The notes: a model not told the origin generated them from the letters alone. A stretch of 64,000 bases of DNA from Rhizobium sp. FKL33 (GCF_005222915.1 NZ_STFX01000018.1:124001-188000), one strand, 5' to 3'; shown: positions 8,242-17,319, counted from the stretch's first letter. Numbers and translations: made by a program.

Positions 8242-8532
8242 ATGCTTTTTCACGTCAGAATGGACGTCAGATTGCCCAGGGATCTCTCGGCTGAGGAGAC
8301 AACCAGGATCCTTGCGGAGGAAAAGGCCTACTCTCAAGACCTGCAGAGCAGCGGCAAATGGCGTCACATATGGCGGATTGCCGGGCAATACGCGAACATC
8401 AGCATTTTCGATGTCGCCGACAACGACGAGCTGCACAAGCTGCTCTCTGGCCTGCCGCTTTTCAAATTCATGGATATCGAAGTGATGCCGTTGCTGCGGC
8501 ACCCCTCCGCCATCCGGGACAACGACATTTGA
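8242..8532 (+). CDS. catC: muconolactone delta-isomerase
   Basis: 96-residue protein that starts MLFHVRMDVRLP and includes LQSSGKWRHIWRIAGQYANISIF and LPLFKFMDIEVMPL, all strongly conserved in CatC. The enzyme moves the double bond of muconolactone to give 3-oxoadipate enol-lactone and is normally a small homodecamer. Placement between catB and catA is standard. Confidence 0.95.
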   Translation: MLFHVRMDVRLPRDLSAEETTRILAEEKAYSQDLQSSGKWRHIWRIAGQYANISIFDVADNDELHKLLSGLPLFKFMDIEVMPLLRHPSAIRDNDI

Positions 8533-8538
8533 AGCAAT

Positions 8539-8557
8539 GCCCGGCGCCGAGCCGGGC
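8539..8557 (+). promoter_or_regulatory. intercistronic stem-loop, catC-catA
   Basis: GCCCGGC (8539-8545), loop GCCGA, GCCGGGC (8551-8557): a perfect 7-bp all-GC stem, 7 bp after the catC stop and 31 bp before catA. No T-tract follows, so a processing or stability element is more likely than a full terminator. Confidence 0.55.
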
Positions 8558-8587
8558 GTGAATACCAACATGTGAGGAGGACATGAC

Positions 8588-9526
8588 ATGACTGTCAAAA
8601 TTTTCGAACGCGATGATATCCAGGACTTTCTGAAGGTCTTGAGCGGCCTGGACAACGATCGCGGCAATCCCCGCGTCAAGCAGATCGTGCATCGTATCAT
8701 GTCGGACTTGTTCAAGGCCATCGACGACCTGAACATCACGCCTGACGAGTATTGGACCGGCATCGCCTGGCTCAATGAAATCGGCGCGACGACGCAGGCG
8801 GGCCTCATTTCACCCGGCCTGGGCCTGGATCATTTCCTCGATGAGCGTCTCGATGCGATCGATGCGGCCCTGGGGATCGACAATCCGACGCCCCGCACCA
8901 TCGAAGGGCCCCTTTATGTGGCCGGCGCTCCGGAATCCATCGGCTTCGCTCGCCTCGACGATGGCCAGGACGAAAACGGCCACACGCTCATCATGCACGG
9001 AACGGTCTACGGTTCCGATGGCAAGCCGCTTCCCGGCGCCAAGGTGGAGGTCTGGCACTGCGATACCCGCGGCTTCTATTCGCATTTCGATCCGACCGGC
9101 AAGCAGGCGCCGTTCAACATGCGCCGGACGATCATCACCGACGATAATGGCCGCTACAAGTTTCGGAGCATCGTTCCGAACGGTTACGGCGTGCCTCCGG
9201 GCAGCCCGACGGAGAAGTGTCTGTCGGCCCTTGGCCGTCACGGTCAGCGCCCGGCGCATATCCACTTCTTCATCAGCCATGACGAGCATCGCAAGCTGAC
9301 GACGCAGATCAATATCGAAGGCGACCCGCTGATCAACGACGATTTCGCCTATGCAACGCGTGACGGCCTTGTTCCGCCGGTGATAGAGCGGACAGATGAA
9401 GCCAGCATCAGGGCGAACGGCCTCGATCACCCCTTTGCGGAAATCGTGTTCGACATTCGCCTGACAGCTCTGATCGACGGCGTCGACAATCAGGTGAACG
9501 AACAGCGCCAGCGCGCTGCCGCCTGA
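8588..9526 (+). CDS. catA: catechol 1,2-dioxygenase
   Basis: 312-residue intradiol dioxygenase that cleaves catechol to cis,cis-muconate using Fe(III). The four iron ligands fall at Tyr164 (GFYSHF), Tyr200 (PNGYGVP), His224 and His226 (RPAHIHFF), the same numbering as the well-studied Acinetobacter enzyme. The N-terminal ~100 residues form the helical linker domain of catechol dioxygenases, with NEIGATTQAGLISPGLGLD preceding the catalytic domain. A strong ribosome site (GAGGAGGAC) precedes the ATG. It is downstream of catBC and upstream of benABCD, so the catechol made from benzoate is consumed by the same transcript. Confidence 0.95.
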   Translation: MTVKIFERDDIQDFLKVLSGLDNDRGNPRVKQIVHRIMSDLFKAIDDLNITPDEYWTGIAWLNEIGATTQAGLISPGLGLDHFLDERLDAIDAALGIDNPTPRTIEGPLYVAGAPESIGFARLDDGQDENGHTLIMHGTVYGSDGKPLPGAKVEVWHCDTRGFYSHFDPTGKQAPFNMRRTIITDDNGRYKFRSIVPNGYGVPPGSPTEKCLSALGRHGQRPAHIHFFISHDEHRKLTTQINIEGDPLINDDFAYATRDGLVPPVIERTDEASIRANGLDHPFAEIVFDIRLTALIDGVDNQVNEQRQRAAA

Positions 9527-9534
9527 TAGCAAAA

Positions 9535-9559
9535 AGGGCGGCCCGACAAAGGCTGCCCT
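9535..9559 (+). promoter_or_regulatory. intercistronic stem-loop, catA-benA
   Basis: AGGGCGGCC (9535-9543), loop CGACAAA, GGCTGCCCT (9551-9559): nine pairs with one G-U. It lies directly after the catA stop codon and 72 bp before benA. A C-rich rather than T-rich tract follows, suggesting partial termination or RNA processing. Confidence 0.55.
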
Positions 9560-9630
9560 CCCCCACCTTCAACACAGATATTTGGGACGAGAGCTGCGGC
9601 GCCAATCGCGCTCTTCGTGGGAGGTAACTC

Positions 9631-10989
9631 ATGTCCGCGATTATCGATAAGGTCCGTGATCTCGACGATCTCTTGGCCACCGCCGTTCAGGACGACAAGG
9701 ATGCTGGCGTTTTCCGTTGTCGCCGCGACATCTTCACGAATGAAGACCTGTTCGACCTGGAGATGAAGCACATCTTCGAAAGCAACTGGGTGTATCTGGC
9801 GCATGAAAGCCAGATCCCGGAGACCAACGACTACTACACCACCTATATCGGCCGCCAGCCGATCGTCATCACGCGCGACAAGACCGGCGCGCTGAATGCG
9901 GTCATCAACGCCTGCGCCCATCGCGGCGCCATGCTCTGCCGCCGCAAGCATGGCAACAAGGGTAGCTTCACCTGCCCGTTCCACGGCTGGACCTTCTCCA
10001 ACACCGGCAAACTGCTGAAGGTGAAAGACGAGAAGACGACGCAATATCCGGAACAGTTCGCCAAGAACGGCTCCCACGATCTGACCCGCGTCGCCCGCTT
10101 CGAAAACTATCGCGGCTTTCTGTTCGGAAGCCTGAAGGAAGACGTCGCGCCGCTGGAGGATTATCTCGGCGAGACCAAGGTGATCATCGACCAGATCGTC
10201 GACCAGGCACCCAATGGACTGGAAGTGCTGCGCGGCAATTCCTCCTACATCTATGACGGCAACTGGAAGCTCCAGATGGAGAATGGTTGCGACGGTTACC
10301 ATGTCAGCTCCGTCCACTGGAACTATGCCGCCACCATGGGCCGGCGCAAGGAAGAAGGCACCAAGGCCGTCGACGCCAATAGCTGGAGCCGCTCGGTTGC
10401 CGGCGTCTATGGCTTCGACAACGGGCATATTCTGCTCTGGACGAAAACCATGAACCCGGAGGTTCGTCCGGTCTTCAAGCAGAAGGATGCAATCGCCGCG
10501 CGGCTGGGCGAGGCCCGCGCCGAGTTCATCGTCAACCAGACGCGCAACCTCTGCCTCTATCCGAATGTCTTCCTGATGGACCAGTTCAGCACGCAGATTC
10601 GCGTCACCCGCCCGATCAGCGTCGACAAGACGGAAGTCAGCATCTTCTGTTTTGCGCCGAAAGGCGAAAGCGCCGAGGATCGGGCGCTGCGCATCCGCCA
10701 ATACGAGGACTTCTTCAACGTGTCCGGTATGGGCACCTCCGACGATCTGGAAGAGTTCCGCGCCTGCCAGTCCGGTTATGCGGGCATCTCCGCCCTGTGG
10801 AACGACCTGTCACGCGGCGCGCCGCTCTGGATCGACGGTCCCGATGAAAACGCCAGGCGCATGGGTCTCAATCCGCTGCTGTCAGGCGAACGCTCCGAAG
10901 ATGAGGGGCTGTTTGTTCGGCAGCATGAATATTGGGCCAAGGTCATGCGCAATGCGCTTTCCGCTGAAACAAGGGGAGCCGGCGCATGA
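9631..10989 (+). CDS. benA: benzoate 1,2-dioxygenase large (alpha) subunit
   Basis: 452-residue Rieske non-haem iron oxygenase subunit. The Rieske [2Fe-2S] ligands are Cys95-x-His97 (CAHRGA) and Cys115-x-x-His118 (CPFHGW). The mononuclear iron site is [13 protein letters not shown], with Asp221, His224 and His229. Together with BenB it hydroxylates benzoate to the 1,2-cis-diol. It overlaps benB by four bases (ATGA), so the two subunits are translationally coupled. Good ribosome site (GGGAGG). A toluate or anthranilate preference is possible, but the ben/cat context favours benzoate. Confidence 0.93.
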   Translation: MSAIIDKVRDLDDLLATAVQDDKDAGVFRCRRDIFTNEDLFDLEMKHIFESNWVYLAHESQIPETNDYYTTYIGRQPIVITRDKTGALNAVINACAHRGAMLCRRKHGNKGSFTCPFHGWTFSNTGKLLKVKDEKTTQYPEQFAKNGSHDLTRVARFENYRGFLFGSLKEDVAPLEDYLGETKVIIDQIVDQAPNGLEVLRGNSSYIYDGNWKLQMENGCDGYHVSSVHWNYAATMGRRKEEGTKAVDANSWSRSVAGVYGFDNGHILLWTKTMNPEVRPVFKQKDAIAARLGEARAEFIVNQTRNLCLYPNVFLMDQFSTQIRVTRPISVDKTEVSIFCFAPKGESAEDRALRIRQYEDFFNVSGMGTSDDLEEFRACQSGYAGISALWNDLSRGAPLWIDGPDENARRMGLNPLLSGERSEDEGLFVRQHEYWAKVMRNALSAETRGAGA

Positions 10990-11474
10990 GCATCGCCTAT
11001 GACAAGATCTGCGCCTTCCTGTATCGCGAGGCGCGCCTGCTGGACGACCGTCAGTGGGACGACTGGCTGACATGCTATGCCACCGATGTAGACTACTGGA
11101 TGCCGGCCTGGGACGACGATGACCAGATCACCGAAGATCCGCATTCGCAGATATCGCTGATCTATTACCCGAACCGCGACGGTCTGGAAGACCGCGTCTT
11201 CCGCATCAAGACCGAGCGGTCAGGCGCCTCGACGCCGGAACCCCGCACGAGCCACAGCGTCGTCAATGTGGAAATCCTGGGCGAGCGCGGCGATGAGGTG
11301 GATGTCCGCTACAACTTCCACACCCTCAACCATCGCTACAAGGTCACGGATCAGTTCTTTGGAACTATCTTCGTCACGCTGCGCGATAGCGGCGGCGGCA
11401 TGCAGATCGCCAGGAAAAAGATCGTCCTGAAGAACGACTACATCCGGCAGGTGATCGACGTCTATCACGTCTGA
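10986..11474 (+). CDS. benB: benzoate 1,2-dioxygenase small (beta) subunit
   Basis: 162-residue ring-hydroxylating dioxygenase beta subunit (cystatin/NTF2-like fold), with the family segments [27 protein letters not shown] and [11 protein letters not shown]. It has a structural role and pairs with BenA in an alpha3beta3 hexamer. Its ATG overlaps the benA stop codon. Confidence 0.93.
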   Translation: MSIAYDKICAFLYREARLLDDRQWDDWLTCYATDVDYWMPAWDDDDQITEDPHSQISLIYYPNRDGLEDRVFRIKTERSGASTPEPRTSHSVVNVEILGERGDEVDVRYNFHTLNHRYKVTDQFFGTIFVTLRDSGGGMQIARKKIVLKNDYIRQVIDVYHV

Positions 11475-11480
11475 CAAGCG

Positions 11481-11514
11481 CATCGGGCTGGCCGTTGCGG
11501 GCCAGTTCCCGATG
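11481..11514 (+). promoter_or_regulatory. intercistronic stem-loop, benB-benC
   Basis: CATCGGG (11481-11487) pairs with CCCGATG (11508-11514), and CTGGCC (11488-11493) pairs with GGCCAG (11500-11505), with a two-base TT bulge: 13 pairs in all. It lies 6 bp after the benB stop and 81 bp before benC. Confidence 0.55.
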
Positions 11515-11595
11515 TCATGAAGCCCTGACCGCCTGGGAATACACCCCAACAGGTCTGCTGTTCGCAGGGCAAAAACACAATGAGGAGGAAGGTTG

Positions 11596-12627
11596 ATGTC
11601 CAGCTACAGGATTGCGCTCAATTTCGAGGACGGCGTTACCCGTTTCATCGAATGCAAAGCCGGGGAGAAGGTCCTTGATGCGGCATTCCGCAACAAGATC
11701 AATCTGCCGATGGACTGTTCCGACGGCGTATGCGGCACCTGCAAATGCCAAGCGGAAAGCGGCGCCTATGATCTCGGCAGCGATTACATCGAAGATGCGC
11801 TGAGCGAGGATGAGGCCTCCGCCGGCAAGGTCCTGACCTGTCAGATGATCCCCTCCAGCGATTGCGTCCTGTCCGTGCCGACCTCATCCAGGGTCTGCAA
11901 GACCGGGCAGCAGAAATTTGCGGCGACGGTTTCCAGTGTCGAAGCGCACAACGACGCCGCGATCGTGCTGCATCTGGATGTCGATTCCACAATTCCGGCG
12001 CCTGATTTTTTGCCAGGACAATATGTCAACATCGACGTCCCCGGCAGCGGCCAGAGCCGGTCCTATTCCTTCAGCACCGCGCCCGGCGATCGGCGGATCG
12101 GTTTCCTGATCAAGAAAATCCCCGGCGGCGTCATGAGCGGCTGGCTGCAGACTGCTGCTGTCGGTCGCTCCTTGAACCTGACCGGGCCGTTGGGCAGCTT
12201 CTATTTGCGCAATGACGATCGACCGCTGCTTTTCCTGGCGGGCGGCACGGGCCTGGCCCCCTTCCTCTCGATGCTGGAAGTGCTGGCGCGGCATGGATCG
12301 CAACAGAAGATCCATCTGATCTATGGCGTGACCCGGGATCTCGATCTCGTTCTGGTCGATCAGATCGAGGCCTATGCGGCACGCTTGCCGAACCTGACTT
12401 TCTCCACCGTCGTCGCGGAGGAAAACTCCACCCATCCCCGTAAAGGCTGGGTGACGCAGCACATGCCGGAAGACATGTTGGCGACAGGGCCCTTCGACGC
12501 CTATCTCTGCGGCCCGCCCCCGATGGTGGACGCCGTTCGGCACTATTTCGACAGCCATCGCATCAAGCCGCAAAACTTCTTCTACGAGAAATTCACCCCG
12601 AACGTCGCGTTGAAGGAAAGCGCATGA
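11596..12627 (+). CDS. benC: benzoate 1,2-dioxygenase reductase
   Basis: 343-residue electron-transfer subunit. The N-terminal plant-type [2Fe-2S] ferredoxin domain has Cys-x4-Cys-x2-Cys (MDCSDGVCGTCKC) plus a later Cys (VLTCQM). It is followed by an FAD-binding domain (GQSRSYSFS) and an NAD domain (GGTGLAPFLSML, LCGPPPMVD). It passes electrons from NADH to BenA. The ATG at 11596 follows GAGGAGGAAGGTTG. The stop overlaps the benD start by four bases. Confidence 0.93.
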   Translation: MSSYRIALNFEDGVTRFIECKAGEKVLDAAFRNKINLPMDCSDGVCGTCKCQAESGAYDLGSDYIEDALSEDEASAGKVLTCQMIPSSDCVLSVPTSSRVCKTGQQKFAATVSSVEAHNDAAIVLHLDVDSTIPAPDFLPGQYVNIDVPGSGQSRSYSFSTAPGDRRIGFLIKKIPGGVMSGWLQTAAVGRSLNLTGPLGSFYLRNDDRPLLFLAGGTGLAPFLSMLEVLARHGSQQKIHLIYGVTRDLDLVLVDQIEAYAARLPNLTFSTVVAEENSTHPRKGWVTQHMPEDMLATGPFDAYLCGPPPMVDAVRHYFDSHRIKPQNFFYEKFTPNVALKESA

Positions 12628-13412
12628 GCAGGCGTGTCTTCAGCAAACGCTTTTCCGGCAAGGTGCTGGTCGTCACGGGCGCCGCGCAGGGCATCGGAAA
12701 GCAGGTAGCCCTACGGGCAGTTAAGGAGGGCGGAAGCGTTCTCTTCGTCGATCGCGCCGATTTCATCGCCGAAGTCGCGGCAGAGGCCAAAAGCGACAGG
12801 GCGGCTGCCTTCAGCGCTGATCTCGAAACCTATGCCGGCGCAGAGGCCGCCATGCGCTTTGCCGCAGATCGGTTCGGCGGCGTGGATATCCTGATCAACA
12901 ATGTCGGAGGCGCCATCCGGATGCGCCCCTTCGCGGACTTCGAACCCGACCAGATCGATGCCGAAATCCGCCGCTCGCTCTCCCCCACGCTTTACTGCTG
13001 TCATGCAGTGTTGCCGCATCTGTTTGCGCGTGGCGGCGGGACGATCGTCAACGTGTCTTCAAACGCCACGCGCGGCATTCACCGAGTGCCCTATTCGGCA
13101 GCCAAGGGCGGCGTTAATGCGATCACGCAATCGCTCGCCATGGAGCTCGGCGAACGCAACATCCGCGTCGTCGCCACAGCGCCCGGTGGGACCGATGCCC
13201 CGCCCCGCAGGATCCCGCGCAATGCGGCAGGCGACACGCCGCAGGAAAAGAGCTGGATGCGGGACGTGGTGGAGCAGGTCAAGCAGTCCAGTTTCATGAA
13301 GCGCTACGCCACGATCGAGGAACAGGTGGCCCCCATTCTCTTCCTGGCATCGGACGAAGCGTCCTACATCACGGGCAGCATCGTCCCGGTCGCGGGAGGC
13401 GACCTGGGCTAG
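12624..13412 (+). CDS. benD: 1,6-dihydroxycyclohexa-2,4-diene-1-carboxylate dehydrogenase
   Basis: 262-residue classical short-chain dehydrogenase that oxidises and decarboxylates the benzoate cis-diol to catechol. The NAD site TGAAQGIG starts at Thr18. The NNVGG motif lies near residue 93, and the catalytic Tyr and Lys are in VPYSAAKGG. The C-terminal YITGSIVPVAGGDLG is standard. Coupled to benC by an ATGA overlap. The order benABCD is conserved across proteobacteria. Confidence 0.92.
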   Translation: MSRRVFSKRFSGKVLVVTGAAQGIGKQVALRAVKEGGSVLFVDRADFIAEVAAEAKSDRAAAFSADLETYAGAEAAMRFAADRFGGVDILINNVGGAIRMRPFADFEPDQIDAEIRRSLSPTLYCCHAVLPHLFARGGGTIVNVSSNATRGIHRVPYSAAKGGVNAITQSLAMELGERNIRVVATAPGGTDAPPRRIPRNAAGDTPQEKSWMRDVVEQVKQSSFMKRYATIEEQVAPILFLASDEASYITGSIVPVAGGDLG

Positions 13413-13450
13413 GGAAGACGCTGAAATTGACGGCATGAGTGTCCTTCGGC

Positions 13451-13485
13451 CGCGTCGGTGCGCTGCCGGAACGGCAGTTGACGCG
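13451..13485 (+). promoter_or_regulatory. intercistronic stem-loop, benD-benK
   Basis: CGCGTC (13451-13456) pairs with GACGCG (13480-13485), and an inner CTGCCG (13463-13468) pairs with CGGCAG (13472-13477) around a GAA loop. An asymmetric internal loop separates the two helices. It lies just before the benK ribosome site (GGGAGG). Confidence 0.45.
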
Positions 13486-13502
13486 CAAAAGGGAGGATTT
13501 CA

Positions 13503-14834
13503 ATGCGCACAATCGATGTGAACGACGCGATCGACAATCATGGTTTCGGTCGCTTTCAATGGATGGTCGTGGCGCTCTGCGCCTTGCTTCTGATCGTGGA
13601 CGGATACGATGTCTTCGTTGCAGGCGCCGTTCTTCCGACTCTGATCGCCGAATGGGGCCTCAGCAAACCGCAGGCCGGGGCGCTCCAGGCCTGGGCTCTG
13701 TTCGGGATGATGTTCGGCGCGCTGAGTCTCGGCCAACTCGCCGACAAAATCGGTCGGAAGAAGGGCATCATCATCAGTTTTGCAATATTCACCTCCGCGA
13801 CGCTTCTGACGGGCTTCGCCTCGACGCCGGACCAGTTCAAGGTCTTCCGGTTTCTGGCGGGCCTGGGTTGCGGCGGTCTGATGCCCAACGCCGTGGCGCT
13901 AATGAACGAATATGCGCCGAAGCGCCTGCGCGGCACGATGGTGGCCCTGATGTTCTCCGGCTACTCCGTCGGAGGCATGGTTGCCGCCGGTCTCGGCATC
14001 GCGATCATTCCGCAGTTCGGCTGGCAGCCGATGTTCTTCGTCGCCGCAATACCGCTCATTCTGCTGCCAGTCATGATCTGGCGACTGCCGGAATCGCTCG
14101 GCTTCCTGATCCGCCAGGGAGAACAGGCGAAGGCAAAGCGGATCTTCGCCGAGCTTGCCACATCCAGCGGGCTGCGGGAGGAGGACAAGCTCGTTTTCTC
14201 GGAGACCAAGGGCGCTTCGGCATCGGTTCTGGAGCTATTCCGCCATGATCGCACCCTGCGGACACTGATGCTCTGGGTCTCCTTCTTCTGCTGCCTGCTG
14301 CTGGTCTATCTGCTGTCGTCCTGGCTGCCGAAGGTTCTCCAGGAAGCCGGCTACGCCGAAAAGGCAAGCCTGCTCAGCCTGTTCTCTCTCAACTTCGGCG
14401 GCATGGCGGGCGCCATCGCCGGCGGTCGCCTGGGCGACCGGTTCGGACTGCCAAAAGTGGTGGTCTTCTTCTTCGCAGGCGCTTCCATCTCCATCGCGTT
14501 GATCGGCTATAATCCGCCGTCGCTCATCCTGTTCGGGCTGGTCTTCGTTGCAGGCGCGACCACCATCGGCACGCAGATCCTGCTCTATGCAAGCGTCGCA
14601 CAGCTCTACAACCTGTCCACCCGGTCGACCGGGCTTGGCTGGGCGTCGGGTGTCGGCCGCATCGGTGCAATCGTCGGACCGACTCTGGGCGGCGTCCTGC
14701 TTGCCCAGCAACTGCCCTTGCAACAGAACTTCCTGATCTTCGCGGTTCCGGCCGTGATCTCGACCCTCGCCATGCTGGTGTTCGCCGTCAGCAACGCGCG
14801 GCGGGCGAACACAGGGCAACTGGCCGCCGCATGA
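13503..14834 (+). CDS. benK: MFS benzoate/aromatic acid:H+ symporter
   Basis: 443-residue major facilitator superfamily transporter with about 12 membrane helices. The N-terminal FQWMVVALCALLLIVDGYDVFVAGAVLP, with Asp-Gly-Tyr-Asp in helix 1, is the signature of the aromatic acid:H+ symporter group (BenK, PcaK). The loop 2-3 motif GQLADKIGRKKG is present, and a related GGRLGDRFG lies between helices 8 and 9. Given its place inside the operon it most likely brings benzoate into the cell; PcaK-like uptake of 4-hydroxybenzoate is the alternative. Confidence 0.88.
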   Translation: MRTIDVNDAIDNHGFGRFQWMVVALCALLLIVDGYDVFVAGAVLPTLIAEWGLSKPQAGALQAWALFGMMFGALSLGQLADKIGRKKGIIISFAIFTSATLLTGFASTPDQFKVFRFLAGLGCGGLMPNAVALMNEYAPKRLRGTMVALMFSGYSVGGMVAAGLGIAIIPQFGWQPMFFVAAIPLILLPVMIWRLPESLGFLIRQGEQAKAKRIFAELATSSGLREEDKLVFSETKGASASVLELFRHDRTLRTLMLWVSFFCCLLLVYLLSSWLPKVLQEAGYAEKASLLSLFSLNFGGMAGAIAGGRLGDRFGLPKVVVFFFAGASISIALIGYNPPSLILFGLVFVAGATTIGTQILLYASVAQLYNLSTRSTGLGWASGVGRIGAIVGPTLGGVLLAQQLPLQQNFLIFAVPAVISTLAMLVFAVSNARRANTGQLAAA

Positions 14835-14842
14835 CTTGGAAA

Positions 14843-14870
14843 GGAGCGTCTTACACCAGCAAGACGCTCC
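14843..14870 (+). terminator. stem-loop between benK and catD
   Basis: GGAGCGTCTT (14843-14852), loop ACACCAGC, AAGACGCTCC (14861-14870): a perfect 10-bp stem followed by CTTCTTG. It is the strongest hairpin of the ben-cat operon and may partly end transcription before catD. Confidence 0.6.
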
Positions 14871-14960
14871 CTTCTTGAACTGAAACTCGGCCTGCTCGTA
14901 AAGCGGTCGCCGCAAGGCGTCCGCAGCGGGCGGCGGCAACGTCAAACAAAAGATCGAGTG

Positions 14961-15746
14961 ATGGACGTAATAGACCTCCCGAGCCACAGTCTGCATTACC
15001 GGATCGATGGAGATGAGACGGACAAGCCCTGGCTCACCTTCTGCAACTCCCTTGGAACGGATCTGCATATGTGGGATCAGCAGGTGGAAGAGCTTTCCAC
15101 GAGCCATCGCATCCTGCGATATGATCGACGCGGGCACGGGCTCTCGAGCACCCCTGCCCCACCGTATGATCTCGGTGATCTCGGTCGCGACGTGCTGGCT
15201 CTTCTGGATCGACTGCAGATCGAGAGGACCGATTTCTGCGGTCTTTCCATCGGCGGGCTGACCGGGCAATGGCTCAGCGTCAACGCCGGCGAGCGCATCG
15301 ACAGACTGGTGATCTCGGCGAGCGCCGCCAGGATCGGCACGAGCGAAAGCTGGCTCGCCAGAGCCGATGCGGTGCAACGCAATGGTCTTGGCGCGTTGAG
15401 AGACGCCACGGCGGATCGATGGTTTTCTCCACATTTCCAGAGGGCTGAAGCGGAGACCGTGGGAACGGTGCTCGACATGCTGACCGCCACATCCGTCGAT
15501 GGCTATCTCGGATGCTGCGCGGCTCTGGCGCGCGCGGATCTGCGCGAAGAATTGCAGCGGATCGACAACCCGGTTCTCGCCATTTCTGGCGCAGGTGACG
15601 CCGTCTGCACGCCGGCCGATCTCGAGTTCATCGCATCGTCTGTTCGTAATGGCAGGCATGTCACGCTGCCTGGCCGCCACATTGTGAATGTGGAATCTGC
15701 CGAGGAATTCAACCTCTATCTTCTGAAGTTCCTTAACAGCCAGTAG
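14961..15746 (+). CDS. catD: 3-oxoadipate enol-lactonase
   Basis: 261-residue alpha/beta hydrolase that opens 3-oxoadipate enol-lactone to 3-oxoadipate. The nucleophile elbow is GLSIGG (Ser in FCGLSIGGLTGQW), the oxyanion region is FCNSLGTDLHMWD, and the C-terminal catalytic His is in GRHIVNVE. The sequence FxNSLGTDxxMWD and YDRRGHGLSS are typical of PcaD/CatD. ATG at 14961 is preferred over an in-frame GTG one codon earlier. With catBC it completes catechol to 3-oxoadipate; the CoA transferase and thiolase (pcaIJ, pcaF) are not in the window. Confidence 0.9.
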   Translation: MDVIDLPSHSLHYRIDGDETDKPWLTFCNSLGTDLHMWDQQVEELSTSHRILRYDRRGHGLSSTPAPPYDLGDLGRDVLALLDRLQIERTDFCGLSIGGLTGQWLSVNAGERIDRLVISASAARIGTSESWLARADAVQRNGLGALRDATADRWFSPHFQRAEAETVGTVLDMLTATSVDGYLGCCAALARADLREELQRIDNPVLAISGAGDAVCTPADLEFIASSVRNGRHVTLPGRHIVNVESAEEFNLYLLKFLNSQ

Positions 15747-16205
15747 GGCGCCAGCGCCAAGACCTTGCCGGGAGGCTACGGGATCGAGATGGAGACGCCA
15801 TTCGCGAAGCATGTTTGACCTCTGAGGGGACGCGCCTAAGCTGCCGGCGAGAATCTCTGCCGGCGAGAGTGGTGGCTATTTTTGCCAGTGGCGCATCAGC
15901 GTCTCGGCAATGGCGTTTTGAATCGTCTGTTCGCACCACGACCTTGCGAGCACGAAAAAACAACCTGGCGCAGATCCGCGCGTGTCCCATGCAGACAATG
16001 CCGATGGCGGCATGGCCGAACTCCTTCATGCGCATGCTCTGCTTTGAAGAAAGCGCAAAACTCGACATCTCCATGACGCTCAGGCCAAGAACCTTCTGTC
16101 TGCACTGAGCCCTTGACCATCAGCCCGCGAGACCAGATATTGAATATGTTAAGTTCCTGCGACATGGAGGCGTCGCGGGCGGGCTTTTTCTGTTGGGAGG
16201 CGGAA
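15747..16205. other. 459-bp stretch between catD and the AraC gene
   Basis: Both strands contain short open frames of low-complexity, Arg- and Ser-rich sequence that I do not recognise as any protein family. A 12-base direct repeat (CTGCCGGCGAGA) at 15841-15852 and 15857-15868 is the only clear element. It may hold the promoter of the AraC gene or be decayed sequence. Confidence 0.5.
15841..15868. repeat. tandem 12-base direct repeat
   Basis: CTGCCGGCGAGA occurs at 15841-15852 and again at 15857-15868, a 16-bp period. Two same-facing copies upstream of an AraC gene could be activator half-sites, but the spacing is not the 21 bp usual for AraC/XylS proteins. Confidence 0.45.
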
Positions 16206-17180
16206 ATGGAGCTGTTGGATAGTCGGAGTCTCATGCCGGCGGATTGGAAAGTCCTGCCATATGATCAGTGGGCGGACGATCTGCAATCGATATGCGGAAG
16301 CTTCAATCCCCGTCCTCTGGACAAGGGCAAAACCGTGCGCGGCGCGGCGCGTGGAATTGATGTCTGCGGCATGCAGTTCGCGCATGTCTCGAACGATCTC
16401 GACCGTGTCCATCGCGACTGGGACGACATCAAGCGCGACAGCAGCGAACATCTGTTCCTGATCGTTCAACTCGAAGGCTCTTGCGGCGTCGATCACTTCG
16501 GCCACCACAACACGCTCGATGTCGGAGACTGCATTCTGGTGGACTCGACCAAACCGACCACCTTTCACTTCGGTGGCGTGTTCAGCAATCATCTTTCCAT
16601 GCATCTGCCGCGACAGATCATGTATTCCGAGAAGCGCACGAATTTCGACGTCGCCCGCAAGCTGCAGGGTTTCGATCCCATGGCCATCATGTTGCGCGCG
16701 CTGATCGCCAAGATCATGTCGACGCCGGAAAACGATGCGAACTCGGCCCAACTCAAGGACCTGATCTTCAGCGCCACGCGGCAGGCATTCGTCTCGGACG
16801 CCGAAACTCTGCCCCACCTTATCAACGAGAGCGCCGGCCGTCGGCTGCAGATGGTCGATATCCTGATCGATCGCCATCTGACCGACGCCAATCTCTCGGC
16901 CAAATGGCTTGCGACACGCATCGGCGTCTCGATCCGCACGCTGCAACAGGACTTTCAGGGGCTCGGGGTCACCTGCACCACGATCATCCGGGACAAGCGC
17001 CTCAAGCTGGCGAAACAGAAAATCGAACAGATCAAGGATCACCGCGGCAACGCAACAATCGCGGATGTGGCCTATTCCGCCGGCTTCAACGATATTTCCT
17101 ACTTCAACCGCAGCTTCAAGGAACTGTTTCACTGCGCGCCGACCGACTGCCTCAAACAGGGTTCGGACAAGTCGAGCTGA
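16206..17180 (+). CDS. AraC family regulator (FeaR-like sensor domain)
   Basis: 324-residue protein with an AraC-type sensor of the AraC_binding_2 class (AHVSNDLDRVHRDWDDI, LEGSCGVDHFG, LDVGDCILVDSTKPTTF) and a C-terminal double helix-turn-helix (LSAKWLATRIGVSIRTLQQDF and IADVAYSAGFNDISYFNRSFKE). FeaR and similar regulators with this sensor control aromatic amine or aldehyde catabolism. A TTG start at 16113 would add 31 residues, but the ATG at 16206 has GGGAGG five bases upstream and begins the conserved region. It precedes an aldehyde dehydrogenase/GMC/ABC operon by 139 bp and probably controls that operon; a BenR-like role for the ben genes upstream is less likely. Confidence 0.82.
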   Translation: MELLDSRSLMPADWKVLPYDQWADDLQSICGSFNPRPLDKGKTVRGAARGIDVCGMQFAHVSNDLDRVHRDWDDIKRDSSEHLFLIVQLEGSCGVDHFGHHNTLDVGDCILVDSTKPTTFHFGGVFSNHLSMHLPRQIMYSEKRTNFDVARKLQGFDPMAIMLRALIAKIMSTPENDANSAQLKDLIFSATRQAFVSDAETLPHLINESAGRRLQMVDILIDRHLTDANLSAKWLATRIGVSIRTLQQDFQGLGVTCTTIIRDKRLKLAKQKIEQIKDHRGNATIADVAYSAGFNDISYFNRSFKELFHCAPTDCLKQGSDKSS

Positions 17181-17281
17181 CAGGGATTTTTGTGCGTTGC
17201 ACCTGCGTTTTTCTCCAAGACGGCGCGCGCAATCTTCCAAGACAGATCCAGCGTCAAATCCGATAGTCCTCCCGTAAGGTC

Positions 17282-17304
17282 AGCGTCGCCGCCGAAGCGA
17301 CGCT
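17282..17304 (+). promoter_or_regulatory. hairpin just upstream of the aldehyde dehydrogenase ribosome site
   Basis: AGCGTCGC (17282-17289), loop CGCCGAA, GCGACGCT (17297-17304): perfect 8-bp stem ending directly before the CGGGAGG ribosome site of the 17320 gene. It could be the terminator of the AraC gene or a leader structure affecting translation. Confidence 0.45.
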
Positions 17305-17319
17305 CGGGAGGATAAAGAG

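Noticed and set aside
14235-15812. A 525-codon minus-strand frame opposite benK and catD
   Set aside because: Antisense shadow; it spans a terminator-like hairpin and has no recognisable domain.
15733-16108. Possible transposase or regulator remnant in the gap after catD
   Set aside because: Translations of both strands did not match any transposase motif I know (no DDE pattern), and no terminal inverted repeats or target duplications are visible.
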